This document shows positions 16,238-24,453 of a DNA stretch of 64,000 bases, one piece after another (the stretch's first letter is position 1; every line of letters starts with the position of its first letter). The DNA is taken from contig KE159796.1 in the NCBI GenBank assembly GCA_000403475.2, positions 777,736-841,735 on the forward strand. The letters are read 5' to 3'. Below the pieces are notes generated by a model. It was not told where the DNA came from. It did no database searches and saw nothing but the letters and a program-made list of their open reading frames with translations. The translations under genes and the position numbers were made by a program. Origin of the DNA: Lachnospiraceae bacterium MD308. GTDB lineage: Bacteria > Bacillota > Clostridia > Lachnospirales > Lachnospiraceae.

Positions 16238-17552
16238 AGATTTGACGGAAGGAAATGTAAGAAATACGATGTTGCTGTTTGCAGGGCCGATGATACTCGG
16301 AAATCTCCTGCAGCAGTGTTACAATATTGCGGATACGCTGATCGTGGGGCAGTTTCTTGGTGCAGGGGCACTGGCCTCCGTCGGAGCGGCATATACGTTG
16401 ATGACATTTCTGACCTCCGTATTGATTGGATTGTGCATGGGAAGCAGCTCTGTGGTGGCGTTTTACTTTGGGAAAAAAGATTACGTTCAGACAGGAGACT
16501 CTGCGACAGCTTCCTTTATTTTTATTGCCGCGGTGTCGGTTCTTTTGAATCTGTTTTCCTTCTGGTGGATTGATGAAATTCTTTTTTTGCTCAGAGTTCC
16601 TGGTGATTTGCTGACGATGATGAAAGAATACGTATGGATTATTTTCTGCGGGATATTCTTTGTGTTTCTGTATAATTATTTTGCCTTTATCTTGCGGGCT
16701 GCGGGAAATTCTGTGGTGCCCCTTATATTTCTTGGGGTGTCGGCGGGACTGAATGTAGTGCTGGATCTAATCTTTGTTGTGGTATTCCATTGGGGAATCG
16801 GCGGAGTGGCTTCTGCAACGGTTATTGCACAGATTTTTTCCGGGATAGGAATCGGCATCTATACATGGGTGAAGGAGCCGCTTTTTCGTTTGAGAAGATC
16901 AGGAGCAGGCAGGATAAAAGCCTCTATGCCGGAAGTTGTGCGGTTTTCATTTGCCGCAAGCGTTCAGCAGAGTGTGATGAACTTTGGGATTTTGATGGTA
17001 CAGGGATTGGTAAACAGCTTTGGCACAATTATCATGGCGGCGTTCGCGGTGGCGGTAAAGATAGATTCTTTTGCCTATATGCCGGCACAGGAATTTGCCA
17101 ATGCGTTTTCTATCTTTGTCTCTCAGAACGACGGCGCAGGGGAAAAAGAGAGAGTACATCGGAGTGTGAGGGAGGCTATAAAGACTTCGGTTATTTTCTG
17201 CCTGGCAGTATCGGTACTGATTTTTATCTTTGCCCCGTATCTGATGCAGATCTTTGTGAAGGCGCAGGAGACGGATATTATAAAAAGCGGTGTGGAATAC
17301 TTAAGGATAGAAGGAAGCTTTTACTGCGGAATCGGAATTTTATTTTTGCTGTACGGATATTACCGGGGAATCGGGAAACCGGAGATGTCGGTGATTCTGA
17401 CAGTGATTTCCCTGGGAACGCGGGTGGTTCTTTCTTATTCGCTGGCTCCTGTGGAGGGAATCGGCGTATGGGCTATCTGGTGGGCGATACCCGTCGGGTG
17501 GTTTCTGGCGGATGTAACCGGGATACTATATATGAAGAAGCTGGGAGGATGA
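16230..17552 (+). CDS. MATE family efflux transporter
   Basis: A 440-aa, 12-helix multidrug-and-toxin-extrusion type transporter. The N-terminus MNKDLTEGNVRNTMLLFAGP and the following QQCYNIADTLIVGQFLG motif are typical of the DinF/NorM-like Firmicutes branch, exporting cationic compounds with Na+ or H+. The ATG at 16230 overlaps the last eight bases of the AAA gene, so translation is coupled. It ends just before a hairpin shared with convergent rqcH. Substrate unknown. Confidence 0.93.
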   Translation: MNKDLTEGNVRNTMLLFAGPMILGNLLQQCYNIADTLIVGQFLGAGALASVGAAYTLMTFLTSVLIGLCMGSSSVVAFYFGKKDYVQTGDSATASFIFIAAVSVLLNLFSFWWIDEILFLLRVPGDLLTMMKEYVWIIFCGIFFVFLYNYFAFILRAAGNSVVPLIFLGVSAGLNVVLDLIFVVVFHWGIGGVASATVIAQIFSGIGIGIYTWVKEPLFRLRRSGAGRIKASMPEVVRFSFAASVQQSVMNFGILMVQGLVNSFGTIIMAAFAVAVKIDSFAYMPAQEFANAFSIFVSQNDGAGEKERVHRSVREAIKTSVIFCLAVSVLIFIFAPYLMQIFVKAQETDIIKSGVEYLRIEGSFYCGIGILFLLYGYYRGIGKPEMSVILTVISLGTRVVLSYSLAPVEGIGVWAIWWAIPVGWFLADVTGILYMKKLGG

Positions 17553-17559
17553 AAGAAGA

Positions 17560-17590
17560 GAGGCTGTGCCGGTTAATCCGGTACAGCCTC
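17560..17590. terminator. hairpin between MATE gene and rqcH
   Basis: GAGGCTGTGCCGG (17560-17572) pairs with CCGGTACAGCCTC (17578-17590) with one G-U pair. It includes the last codons of rqcH. The T-rich side lies in the minus-strand direction, so it fits rqcH best but could stop both convergent units. Confidence 0.6.
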
Positions 17591-19312
17591 TATGTCTGAG
17601 ATATCAGAATCGATGACCAGGGAGTAATTGGTGTAGTACACTACAAAGCCTGGCTTGGCACCGTTTGGTTTTTTTACGTGCTTTTTCTCCACATAATCAA
17701 TCTCGACTTTATCGCTTCCTTGTTTTTTGGAGTAGTACGCCGCCAGTCGTCCGGCTTCCTCGAAGGTTCTGTCGGGGAGTTCATCGCCGCCCGTCTTTAC
17801 GATGACATGGGAGCCGGGAGCCTGTTTTGCATGGAACCACCAGTCATTGCCGTTAGCGAAAGAGAAGGTAAGCTCGTCATTCTGGAGATTATTCTTTCCT
17901 ACATACATATGATAGCCATCACTGGAAATGTAGTGTAAAGGTTTGCTGGTAAGCTTCACTTTCTTTTTGCTGAATTTGTGGCGGACATAACCGCTCTGCA
18001 TCAACTCTTCTTTAATCTGGGCAAGATCAGCCTCGCTCAGAGCGATGTTGAGAGCATTGCTGATGGACTCGAGGTATTCGATGTCTTCCGCAGTTTCTTT
18101 GATCAGTTCTGATAATGCCTCAAAAGTGCGTTTTTGCTTATTGTATCTGGCAAAATATTTCTGAGAATTTTCCTGGGGTGTTTTTGTGCCGTCCAAAGGA
18201 ATCGTAATCTCTTCATTTGTGTAATAGTTCAGGCAGACAAGCTCCTTGGCGCCGGGCTTTAGATTGTAGCCGTAGGTGTTGATAAGTTCTCCGTAGACTT
18301 TGTATTTGTCCCGGTTTTCTGTATCTTTCATCTGCCTGGACTGGAGGTCGTATTTTTTGCGGTTCCGCTCCAGCGCAGTCTGTACGACGTGGCGCAGGTC
18401 CGTACTTTTCTGGCGGATGCGCGTCTGGGTATTTTTAAGCGCATAGTAGGTTCTTAAGACCTCAGATGCAGAGTCAAAAGTTTTTGTCTGTAAATGTCCA
18501 AAGTGGGACAGGGGCAGCGCGCCGAATTCCTTCGGGGTGTTTCCGTCATAGTAGATGACCGGCGAAAATGCCTTCTGCTGCACGTTTTCCAAGTAATAGG
18601 TAAACTGTCGGAAGAGATGCAAAAGCTCATCTTCGGTAAGATCCTTTGCAGTCATTAATGATTCGATGCCGGACAGATGACAGATTTCTTCTGCCACCGC
18701 CGGGCTGATGCCGGTAAAGCCGGTATAGACAGCTTTCCCCAAAGGCATAGGCTTTTCCCGGAGTAAAGCTATAAAGTCCTGTTCGCTTACCGCCAGCGGA
18801 TTCTGCTTTTGCATCGTATCCGGTATAAAATAATCTCTCCCCGGCAGCACCTCGCGCACTGAGCTTACCTGTGCGGAGATATGTTTGATGCTGTCGATGA
18901 TCATGCCTTTGTCATCGCAGAAAATTATATTGCTGTGCTTTCCCATAATCTCAACAATCAATTTTTTCTGACATAAATCACCCATCTCGTCTAAATGCTC
19001 GACATCCAGATGAATAATTCGTTCAAGTCCCGGCTGGGATATCCCGGTAATCCTCCCGCCTCCGATATGCTTCCTCAAGAGCATACAAAAATTAGGCGCC
19101 GTCATCGGACTTGCCTTGTTCTCGTCCGTAAGATAAATAAGAGGAAGAGAAGCGCTTGCCGAAATATACAGCCTTCTTTGTCCTTGCGGCATCTTTATCG
19201 TGAGCATGAGCTCATCACTCTCCGGCTGCGCAATCTTAGCAATCCTTCCCCCTGTAAGTGTCCGCCCAAGCTCGTCCGCCACCGCGGCAATCATAATTCC
19301 GTCTAAAGCCAT
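17573..19312 (-). CDS. rqcH: NFACT-family ribosome quality control protein RqcH (FbpA-like)
   Basis: A 579-aa NFACT protein. In B. subtilis RqcH binds stalled 50S subunits and recruits alanyl-tRNA to add C-terminal Ala tails; older annotations call it fibronectin-binding protein. Layout: NFACT-N with MALDGIMIAAVADEL at the start, a long coiled coil (about residues 280-430) and an NFACT-R domain with YHMYVGKNNLQNDELTF and NDWWFHAKQAPGSHVI. At the position of the B. subtilis Asp97-Arg98 pair this protein has Glu97-Arg98. AAGGAGG precedes the start. It has its own promoter divergent from yicC. Confidence 0.93.
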   Translation of the reverse strand: MALDGIMIAAVADELGRTLTGGRIAKIAQPESDELMLTIKMPQGQRRLYISASASLPLIYLTDENKASPMTAPNFCMLLRKHIGGGRITGISQPGLERIIHLDVEHLDEMGDLCQKKLIVEIMGKHSNIIFCDDKGMIIDSIKHISAQVSSVREVLPGRDYFIPDTMQKQNPLAVSEQDFIALLREKPMPLGKAVYTGFTGISPAVAEEICHLSGIESLMTAKDLTEDELLHLFRQFTYYLENVQQKAFSPVIYYDGNTPKEFGALPLSHFGHLQTKTFDSASEVLRTYYALKNTQTRIRQKSTDLRHVVQTALERNRKKYDLQSRQMKDTENRDKYKVYGELINTYGYNLKPGAKELVCLNYYTNEEITIPLDGTKTPQENSQKYFARYNKQKRTFEALSELIKETAEDIEYLESISNALNIALSEADLAQIKEELMQSGYVRHKFSKKKVKLTSKPLHYISSDGYHMYVGKNNLQNDELTFSFANGNDWWFHAKQAPGSHVIVKTGGDELPDRTFEEAGRLAAYYSKKQGSDKVEIDYVEKKHVKKPNGAKPGFVVYYTNYSLVIDSDISDIEAVPD

Positions 19313-19353
19313 AAAACTCCTCCTTCATCTATTTATGTCATAAAATATTTTAT

Positions 19354-19382
19354 AGTATACCACAGTTGACGATGTATTCCAA
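19354..19382 (-). promoter_or_regulatory. promoter of rqcH
   Basis: On the minus strand TTGGAA (plus 19377-19382) and TATACT (19354-19359), spacer 17. It overlaps the divergent yicC promoter. Confidence 0.65.
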
Positions 19383-19394
19383 ATGACTTATAAT
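19366..19394 (+). promoter_or_regulatory. promoter of the yicC-gmk-rpoZ operon
   Basis: TTGACG (19366-19371) and TATAAT (19389-19394) with a 17-base spacer, 67 bases before yicC. Confidence 0.8.
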
Positions 19395-19461
19395 GAAATA
19401 TGGCAGTGGATGCCGTTTGCTAACCAGAAGACATGTTAAATTGAAAAAGAGGTTCTGACGT

Positions 19462-20343
19462 ATGATTAAAAGCATGACGGGCTTCGGACGTTGTGAAGTG
19501 ATGGAGGGAGAACGCAAGTTCACCGTTGAGGTAAAGGGAGTAAATCACCGTTATCTGGACATCAATATCCGTATGCCCAAGAAACTGAATTTTTTTGAAA
19601 CTTCTATCCGCAATTTGCTTAAGCACAGTATACAGCGCGGAAAGGTAGATATTTTTATTACTTATGAGGATTTGTCAGAGAGCCAGGTGTCGCTTAAGTA
19701 TAATGAAACTTTGGCAGAAGAATATCTTTCTTACTTAAAAAAGATGGCGGAAACATTTTCGCTGGAGAACGATATCAGAGTATCTTCTCTGTCAAGGTAT
19801 CCGGAAGTGCTGACCATGGAGGAGCAGGCGCCGGATGAGGAGAAGCTCTGGTTAGGTTTGAAGAATGCCCTTGATGGAGCGGTTGCACAGTTTGTCGAGA
19901 CGAGAGGCTTAGAAGGAGAGAACCTTAAGAAAGATTTGACCGGGAAGCTTGACGGGATGCTTATGATGGTGGAGAGTATCGAAGAGCGGGCTCCCCAGAT
20001 CATTGCAGAGTACAGAAAGAAGCTTGAGAAAAAAGTAAAGGAACTTCTTGAGGACACACAGATTGAGGATAGCAGGATTGCGGCGGAAGTCGTCATATTT
20101 GCGGACAAGATCTGTACTGATGAAGAGGTCGTAAGGCTTAAGAGCCATGTTGAACACATGAAGGAGACATTGGGCTCCAATGAAAATGGAATTGGCCGCA
20201 AGCTTGACTTTATCGCGCAGGAGATGAACCGGGAGGCGAATACGATTCTTTCTAAGGCAAATGACCTTGAAATCTCCAATTTGGGGATTGAGCTTAAGAC
20301 AGAGATTGAGAAGATCAGAGAACAGATTCAGAACATTGAATAG
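19462..20343 (+). CDS. yicC: YicC family endoribonuclease
   Basis: YicC-like protein, 293 aa (usual length 290). Homologues are reported as endoribonucleases affecting small RNA and mRNA turnover. The N-terminus MIKSMTGFGR and the C-terminal LDFIAQEMNREANTILSKAND are diagnostic. It heads an operon with gmk (33-base gap) and rpoZ, the common Firmicutes order, but without the small remA gene often found between yicC and gmk in Bacillus. Confidence 0.95.
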   Translation: MIKSMTGFGRCEVMEGERKFTVEVKGVNHRYLDINIRMPKKLNFFETSIRNLLKHSIQRGKVDIFITYEDLSESQVSLKYNETLAEEYLSYLKKMAETFSLENDIRVSSLSRYPEVLTMEEQAPDEEKLWLGLKNALDGAVAQFVETRGLEGENLKKDLTGKLDGMLMMVESIEERAPQIIAEYRKKLEKKVKELLEDTQIEDSRIAAEVVIFADKICTDEEVVRLKSHVEHMKETLGSNENGIGRKLDFIAQEMNREANTILSKANDLEISNLGIELKTEIEKIREQIQNIE

Positions 20344-20376
20344 ATGTTACATAGGCGCGCTAAGGAGGGAAGGTCT

Positions 20377-21003
20377 ATGAAGGAGAGAGGGATTCTGATT
20401 GTTGTGTCCGGTTTTTCAGGAGCCGGCAAAGGCACGATTATGAAAGAATTGATAAATCGCTATGACAATTATGCGCTGTCCGTGTCTGCCACTACGAGAA
20501 GCCCAAGGGAGGGAGAGGCTGACGGCAGAGAATATTTTTTTAAAACAACCCAGGAATTTGAAAAAATGATTGCGAAAGAGGAACTGATAGAGTATGCTAG
20601 ATACGTGAATAATTATTACGGGACGCCCCGCGCGTATGTAGAGGAAAAGCTTTCTGAGGGCAGGGATGTGATTCTTGAGATTGAGATACAGGGAGCGCTT
20701 AAGGTGAAGAAAAAGTTTCCAGAGACGGTGCTTTTGTTTGTCATGCCGCCAAGTGCGAAAGTTCTTAAGGAGCGTCTGAAAGGACGGGGGACAGAGACGG
20801 AAGAAGTCATCGTATCCCGTATGAAGCGTGCATGCGAGGAAGCAGAAGGGATGGACCGGTATGATTATCTGGTCATCAACGATGAGCTTTCGGCTTGCGT
20901 AGAGGAAGTACATCAGATTATTAAGAGCGAGCACAAAAAGAGCTTCCGCAATCAGGAGCTGATAGAGAAGATCAGAGAAGAATTAATAGAATTAAACAGG
21001 TGA
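20377..21003 (+). CDS. gmk: guanylate kinase
   Basis: Guanylate kinase, 208 aa, phosphorylates GMP to GDP. P-loop SGFSGAGKGT near residue 11, the GMP-binding TTRSPREGEADGREYFF and the lid region RLKGRGTETEE are clear. Start 20377 has AAGGAGG nine bases before it; an upstream in-frame extension to 20344 has none. Placed between yicC and rpoZ, as in many Firmicutes. Confidence 0.97.
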   Translation: MKERGILIVVSGFSGAGKGTIMKELINRYDNYALSVSATTRSPREGEADGREYFFKTTQEFEKMIAKEELIEYARYVNNYYGTPRAYVEEKLSEGRDVILEIEIQGALKVKKKFPETVLLFVMPPSAKVLKERLKGRGTETEEVIVSRMKRACEEAEGMDRYDYLVINDELSACVEEVHQIIKSEHKKSFRNQELIEKIREELIELNR

Positions 21004-21022
21004 TTTGAAAGGAGAACAGTTT

Positions 21023-21259
21023 ATGTTACACCCATCTTACACAGATTTGATGAAAGTAGTGAACAAGGATGTCGAGGAGGGCGAGACAAAAGTTGTCAAC
21101 AGCCGTTATTCTATCGTTATGGCTACGGCCAAGCGGGCGAGAGAGATTATCGATGGCTCTATGCCGTTGGTTAATATGAAAGGCAATGAAAAGCCGCTGT
21201 CGGTTGCGATTGATGAACTGAATCAGGCGAAGATTAAGGTTGACGGAGAGGAAGATTAA
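21023..21259 (+). CDS. rpoZ: RNA polymerase omega subunit
   Basis: Omega, 78 aa, a small assembly factor of RNA polymerase. The segment SRYSIVMATAKRAREIIDG and the following PLSVAIDELNQAKI match the family. AAAGGAG precedes ATG 21023; the frame itself is open further upstream, but that part is not conserved. Directly behind gmk. Confidence 0.93.
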   Translation: MLHPSYTDLMKVVNKDVEEGETKVVNSRYSIVMATAKRAREIIDGSMPLVNMKGNEKPLSVAIDELNQAKIKVDGEED

Positions 21260-21278
21260 ACCAGGCTTTGGTCAGGAA

Positions 21279-21307
21279 CAGGGCAGATGCCGGAAGGTAT
21301 CTGCCCT
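21279..21307 (+). terminator. hairpin between rpoZ and rimO
   Basis: CAGGGCAGAT (21279-21288) pairs perfectly with ATCTGCCCTG (21298-21307), and the pairing extends inward. There is no T-run, so it may stabilise or attenuate rather than terminate. Confidence 0.45.
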
Positions 21308-21328
21308 GACAGTTATAGAGGAGAAACG

Positions 21329-22666
21329 ATGAATTTATTATTTATTTCTTTGGGGTGCGATAAGAATCTTGTGGATTCTGAGGTCATGCTTGGAATTGTG
21401 GAAAAAGACGGATACACTATCGTGGATTGCGAGGAGGATGCGGACATTATCGTTATCAATACTTGCTGTTTTATCCATGATGCAAAGGAAGAGAGTATCC
21501 AGACAATCTTAGAGATGGCAGAATATAAAAAGACAGGGAGGCTCAAGGCGCTGATTGTGGCGGGATGCCTTGCTCAGAGGTACAAGGAGGAGATTATTGC
21601 AGAGATTCCAGAGGTGGACGCGGTGCTTGGAACGACTTCTTATGACAAGATAGCAGAGACGATCAAAAAGGCGCTAAATAACAGCGGATTCATAGAGCTT
21701 ACGGACATCAATGCACTTCCTCTTGTGGATATCAGGCGGCTGGTGACGACAGGAGGACATTTTGCCTATCTTAAAATAGCGGAAGGGTGTGACAAGCACT
21801 GCACCTACTGCATTATCCCGAAGCTTCGGGGAAATTACCGGAGTGTGCCTATGGAGCGGCTGGTGAATGAAGCAAAAGCTTTGGCGGACCAGGGGGTTAG
21901 GGAACTTCTCTTAGTAGCCCAGGAGACGACCCTTTACGGCAAGGATTTATACGGGGAGAAATCTCTGCACATATTGCTGCGAAAGCTTTGTAAGATACAA
22001 GGGCTTCGGTGGATACGTATTCTCTACTGTTACCCGGAGGAAATCGATGACAAGCTTATCCAGGTGATGAAGGAGGAAAAGAAGATTTGTCATTATCTGG
22101 ATCTTCCGATTCAACATTCCGAGGATGAGATTCTAAGGAGGATGGGAAGAAGAACCACCAGGCAACAGCTCATTTCTACGATCAGGAAGCTTCGGCGGGA
22201 GATTCCGGACATTGTGCTGCGCACTACGTTGATCACGGGATTTCCGGGGGAGACGAAAGAGCAGCATGAGGCGCTTATGGACTTTGTGGACGAGATGGAA
22301 TTTGAGCGGCTGGGAGTATTTACCTACTCGCCGGAGGAAGATACGCCGGCGGCGGATTTCTCAGGACAGATTGCCGAGGAGGTAAAGGAAGAAAGACGTG
22401 CAGAGCTTATGGAGCTTCAGCAGGAGATTGTGTTTGACCAGGCGGAGGCGATGACGGGAAGAGAGCTTCTGGTCATGATTGAAGGTAAGGTGGCGGATGA
22501 GGATGCGTATGTGGGCCGTACCTATATGGATGCGCCGAATGTGGACGGGCTTATCTTTGTGAATACAGATAAAGAGCTGATGTCCGGGGATTTTGCGAAG
22601 GTTACGGTGACCGGGGCGGCGGAATATGATTTGATAGGAGAGTTGAGCGATGAATTTACCAAATAA
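21329..22666 (+). CDS. rimO: ribosomal protein S12 methylthiotransferase
   Basis: Radical-SAM methylthiotransferase RimO, 445 aa, modifies the conserved Asp of S12. N-terminal UPF0004 domain with LFISLGCDKNLVDSE and INTCCFIHDAKEES cluster ligands; radical-SAM motif CDKHCTYC; C-terminal TRAM domain. The SLGCDKNLVDSE start distinguishes RimO from MiaB. AGAGGAG precedes ATG 21329. The stop overlaps pgsA by 17 bases. Confidence 0.96.
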   Translation: MNLLFISLGCDKNLVDSEVMLGIVEKDGYTIVDCEEDADIIVINTCCFIHDAKEESIQTILEMAEYKKTGRLKALIVAGCLAQRYKEEIIAEIPEVDAVLGTTSYDKIAETIKKALNNSGFIELTDINALPLVDIRRLVTTGGHFAYLKIAEGCDKHCTYCIIPKLRGNYRSVPMERLVNEAKALADQGVRELLLVAQETTLYGKDLYGEKSLHILLRKLCKIQGLRWIRILYCYPEEIDDKLIQVMKEEKKICHYLDLPIQHSEDEILRRMGRRTTRQQLISTIRKLRREIPDIVLRTTLITGFPGETKEQHEALMDFVDEMEFERLGVFTYSPEEDTPAADFSGQIAEEVKEERRAELMELQQEIVFDQAEAMTGRELLVMIEGKVADEDAYVGRTYMDAPNVDGLIFVNTDKELMSGDFAKVTVTGAAEYDLIGELSDEFTK

Positions 22667-23192
22667 ACTGACTGTATTGAGAGTGATCATGGTGCCGTTT
22701 TTTGTGTTTTTTATGTTGACGGATACGGGCGGCGCCGCAAATAAATGGATTGCTCTTGTGATTTTTTGCGTGGCAAGTCTTACTGATATGCTGGACGGCA
22801 AGATTGCACGTGCAAGGAATCTGGTGACGAACTTCGGGAAGTTCATGGACCCTTTAGCGGACAAGCTTTTAGTCTGCTCGGCTATGATCTGTCTGATAAC
22901 TGCGGGACAATTGGCGGCGTGGATTGTGATCATCATCATTGCCAGGGAATTTATTATCAGTGGTTTCCGTCTTGTGGCAGCGGACAACGGGATTGTTATC
23001 GCGGCCAGCTATTGGGGGAAATTCAAGACGGTATCTCAGATGGCGATGATCATCGTGTTAATTGCGGATTTCGGAGGTGTATTTACAGTAATCGGAAATG
23101 TACTGATCTGGGTATCTTTAATCCTGACAGTTGTATCACTTATTGATTATGTGGCGAAAAATATTGAAGTATTGACACAGGGAGGTATGTAA
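22650..23192 (+). CDS. pgsA: CDP-diacylglycerol-glycerol-3-phosphate 3-phosphatidyltransferase
   Basis: PgsA, 180 aa, makes phosphatidylglycerol phosphate at the membrane. It carries the CDP-alcohol phosphotransferase motif, seen as DMLDGKIARARNLVTNFGKF followed by MDPLADK, and several membrane helices. It overlaps rimO by 17 bases and is followed by cinA after two bases, the classical pgsA-cinA order. Start 22650 has a GGAGAG site within rimO. Confidence 0.95.
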   Translation: MNLPNKLTVLRVIMVPFFVFFMLTDTGGAANKWIALVIFCVASLTDMLDGKIARARNLVTNFGKFMDPLADKLLVCSAMICLITAGQLAAWIVIIIIAREFIISGFRLVAADNGIVIAASYWGKFKTVSQMAMIIVLIADFGGVFTVIGNVLIWVSLILTVVSLIDYVAKNIEVLTQGGM

Positions 23193-23194
23193 GC

Positions 23195-24436
23195 ATGGTT
23201 GTAGAATTGATATCTGTAGGTACGGAGATTTTGCTTGGAAATATTGTGAATACGAATGCGGCTTATCTGTCAGAAAAGTGTGCTGCATTAGGACTTTCAT
23301 GTTATCACCAGAGCGTGGTGGGGGACAATGAGGGGCGTCTTGAAGAGACTGTCCGCCTTGCATTGTCCAGATCAGATATTGTCATCTTGAGCGGCGGTCT
23401 TGGGCCGACGAAGGATGATCTGACAAAAGAAGTGACGGCGAAAGTGTTTGGGAAAAAGTTATATGAGGATGCCCATACAAAGGAGCGGATCGCCGGATTT
23501 TTTTCTCAGATGAGAAGCGGACAGGTTACGGACAATAACTGGAAGCAGGCGATGGTGCCGGAAGGTGCGAAGGTTGTGGATAATCATAACGGAACAGCTC
23601 CAGGGCTGATTATTGAGGAGAACGGTAAAACGGCAATCTTGCTTCCCGGGCCTCCAAATGAGATCAAGCCTATGTTTGAGCGGGATATTATGCCTTATCT
23701 TAAAAAGCTTGAGCCGGAGGGCATTTATTCTAAAATGGTGAAGATTTGCGCCATTGGAGAGAGCAAGGCCGAGACACTCGTGTCAGACTTGCTGGAGGGA
23801 CAGTCGAATCCTACGATTGCTCCTTATGCCAAGACGGGGGAGGTGCACTTTCGGGTTACGGCCAAGGCAGCAGATGAAAAAGAAGCTGACAGGCTGATTG
23901 AGCCTGTGATCAGATATATGTACCGGGTATTCGGCGATAAAATCTATACCACCGACGAAAAGGTGACGCTTGAGGATGCCGTGGTGGAGCTTCTTGAGGA
24001 GAATGAGCTTACGCTTACAACGGCGGAATCCTGTACAGCAGGGCTCCTTGCGGGAAGGCTGATGAATGTGGCCGGGGCATCAAAGGTTTACAATGAAGGG
24101 TATATCACCTATTCTAACGAGGCGAAGGAAAGGATACTTGGTGTAAAGCATGAGACTTTAGAAAACTACGGTGCAGTGAGTGCCCAGACTGCGGCTGAGA
24201 TGGCTGAGGGCGCAGCCAGAGCGGCATGCGCCTCTGCCTCTGTCAGTGTGACCGGAATCGCCGGGCCTGACGGCGGAAACAAGGAGAAGCCGGTGGGGCT
24301 TGTGTACGTAGGCTGTCAGGTGAATGGGAAGATGCGTACGGAGGAGTTTCGGTTTACCGGAAACCGGGCGAAGAACAGGGAATACGCGGTCGTACGGGCA
24401 CTTACTATTTTGTGGGAAGAATTGATGATTGTATAG
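23195..24436 (+). CDS. cinA: CinA-family nicotinamide-nucleotide amidohydrolase
   Basis: CinA, 413 aa. N-terminal MoaB-like domain (ELISVGTEILLGNIVNTNA, SGGLGPTKDDLT) with ADP-ribose pyrophosphatase activity in homologues, and a C-terminal NMN deamidase domain (TTAESCTAGLLAGRL, VTGIAGPDGG). Both are complete. The gene is directly after pgsA. In several Gram-positives cinA is competence-associated; recA does not follow here, a fusion gene does. Confidence 0.95.
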   Translation: MVVELISVGTEILLGNIVNTNAAYLSEKCAALGLSCYHQSVVGDNEGRLEETVRLALSRSDIVILSGGLGPTKDDLTKEVTAKVFGKKLYEDAHTKERIAGFFSQMRSGQVTDNNWKQAMVPEGAKVVDNHNGTAPGLIIEENGKTAILLPGPPNEIKPMFERDIMPYLKKLEPEGIYSKMVKICAIGESKAETLVSDLLEGQSNPTIAPYAKTGEVHFRVTAKAADEKEADRLIEPVIRYMYRVFGDKIYTTDEKVTLEDAVVELLEENELTLTTAESCTAGLLAGRLMNVAGASKVYNEGYITYSNEAKERILGVKHETLENYGAVSAQTAAEMAEGAARAACASASVSVTGIAGPDGGNKEKPVGLVYVGCQVNGKMRTEEFRFTGNRAKNREYAVVRALTILWEELMIV

Positions 24437-24453
24437 AAGGAGTTGACAAGAAT

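Noticed and set aside
16790-17599. 269-codon frame overlapping the MATE transporter in another frame
   Set aside because: Cys/Gly/Arg-rich shadow translation with no signal; the MATE frame has all family motifs.
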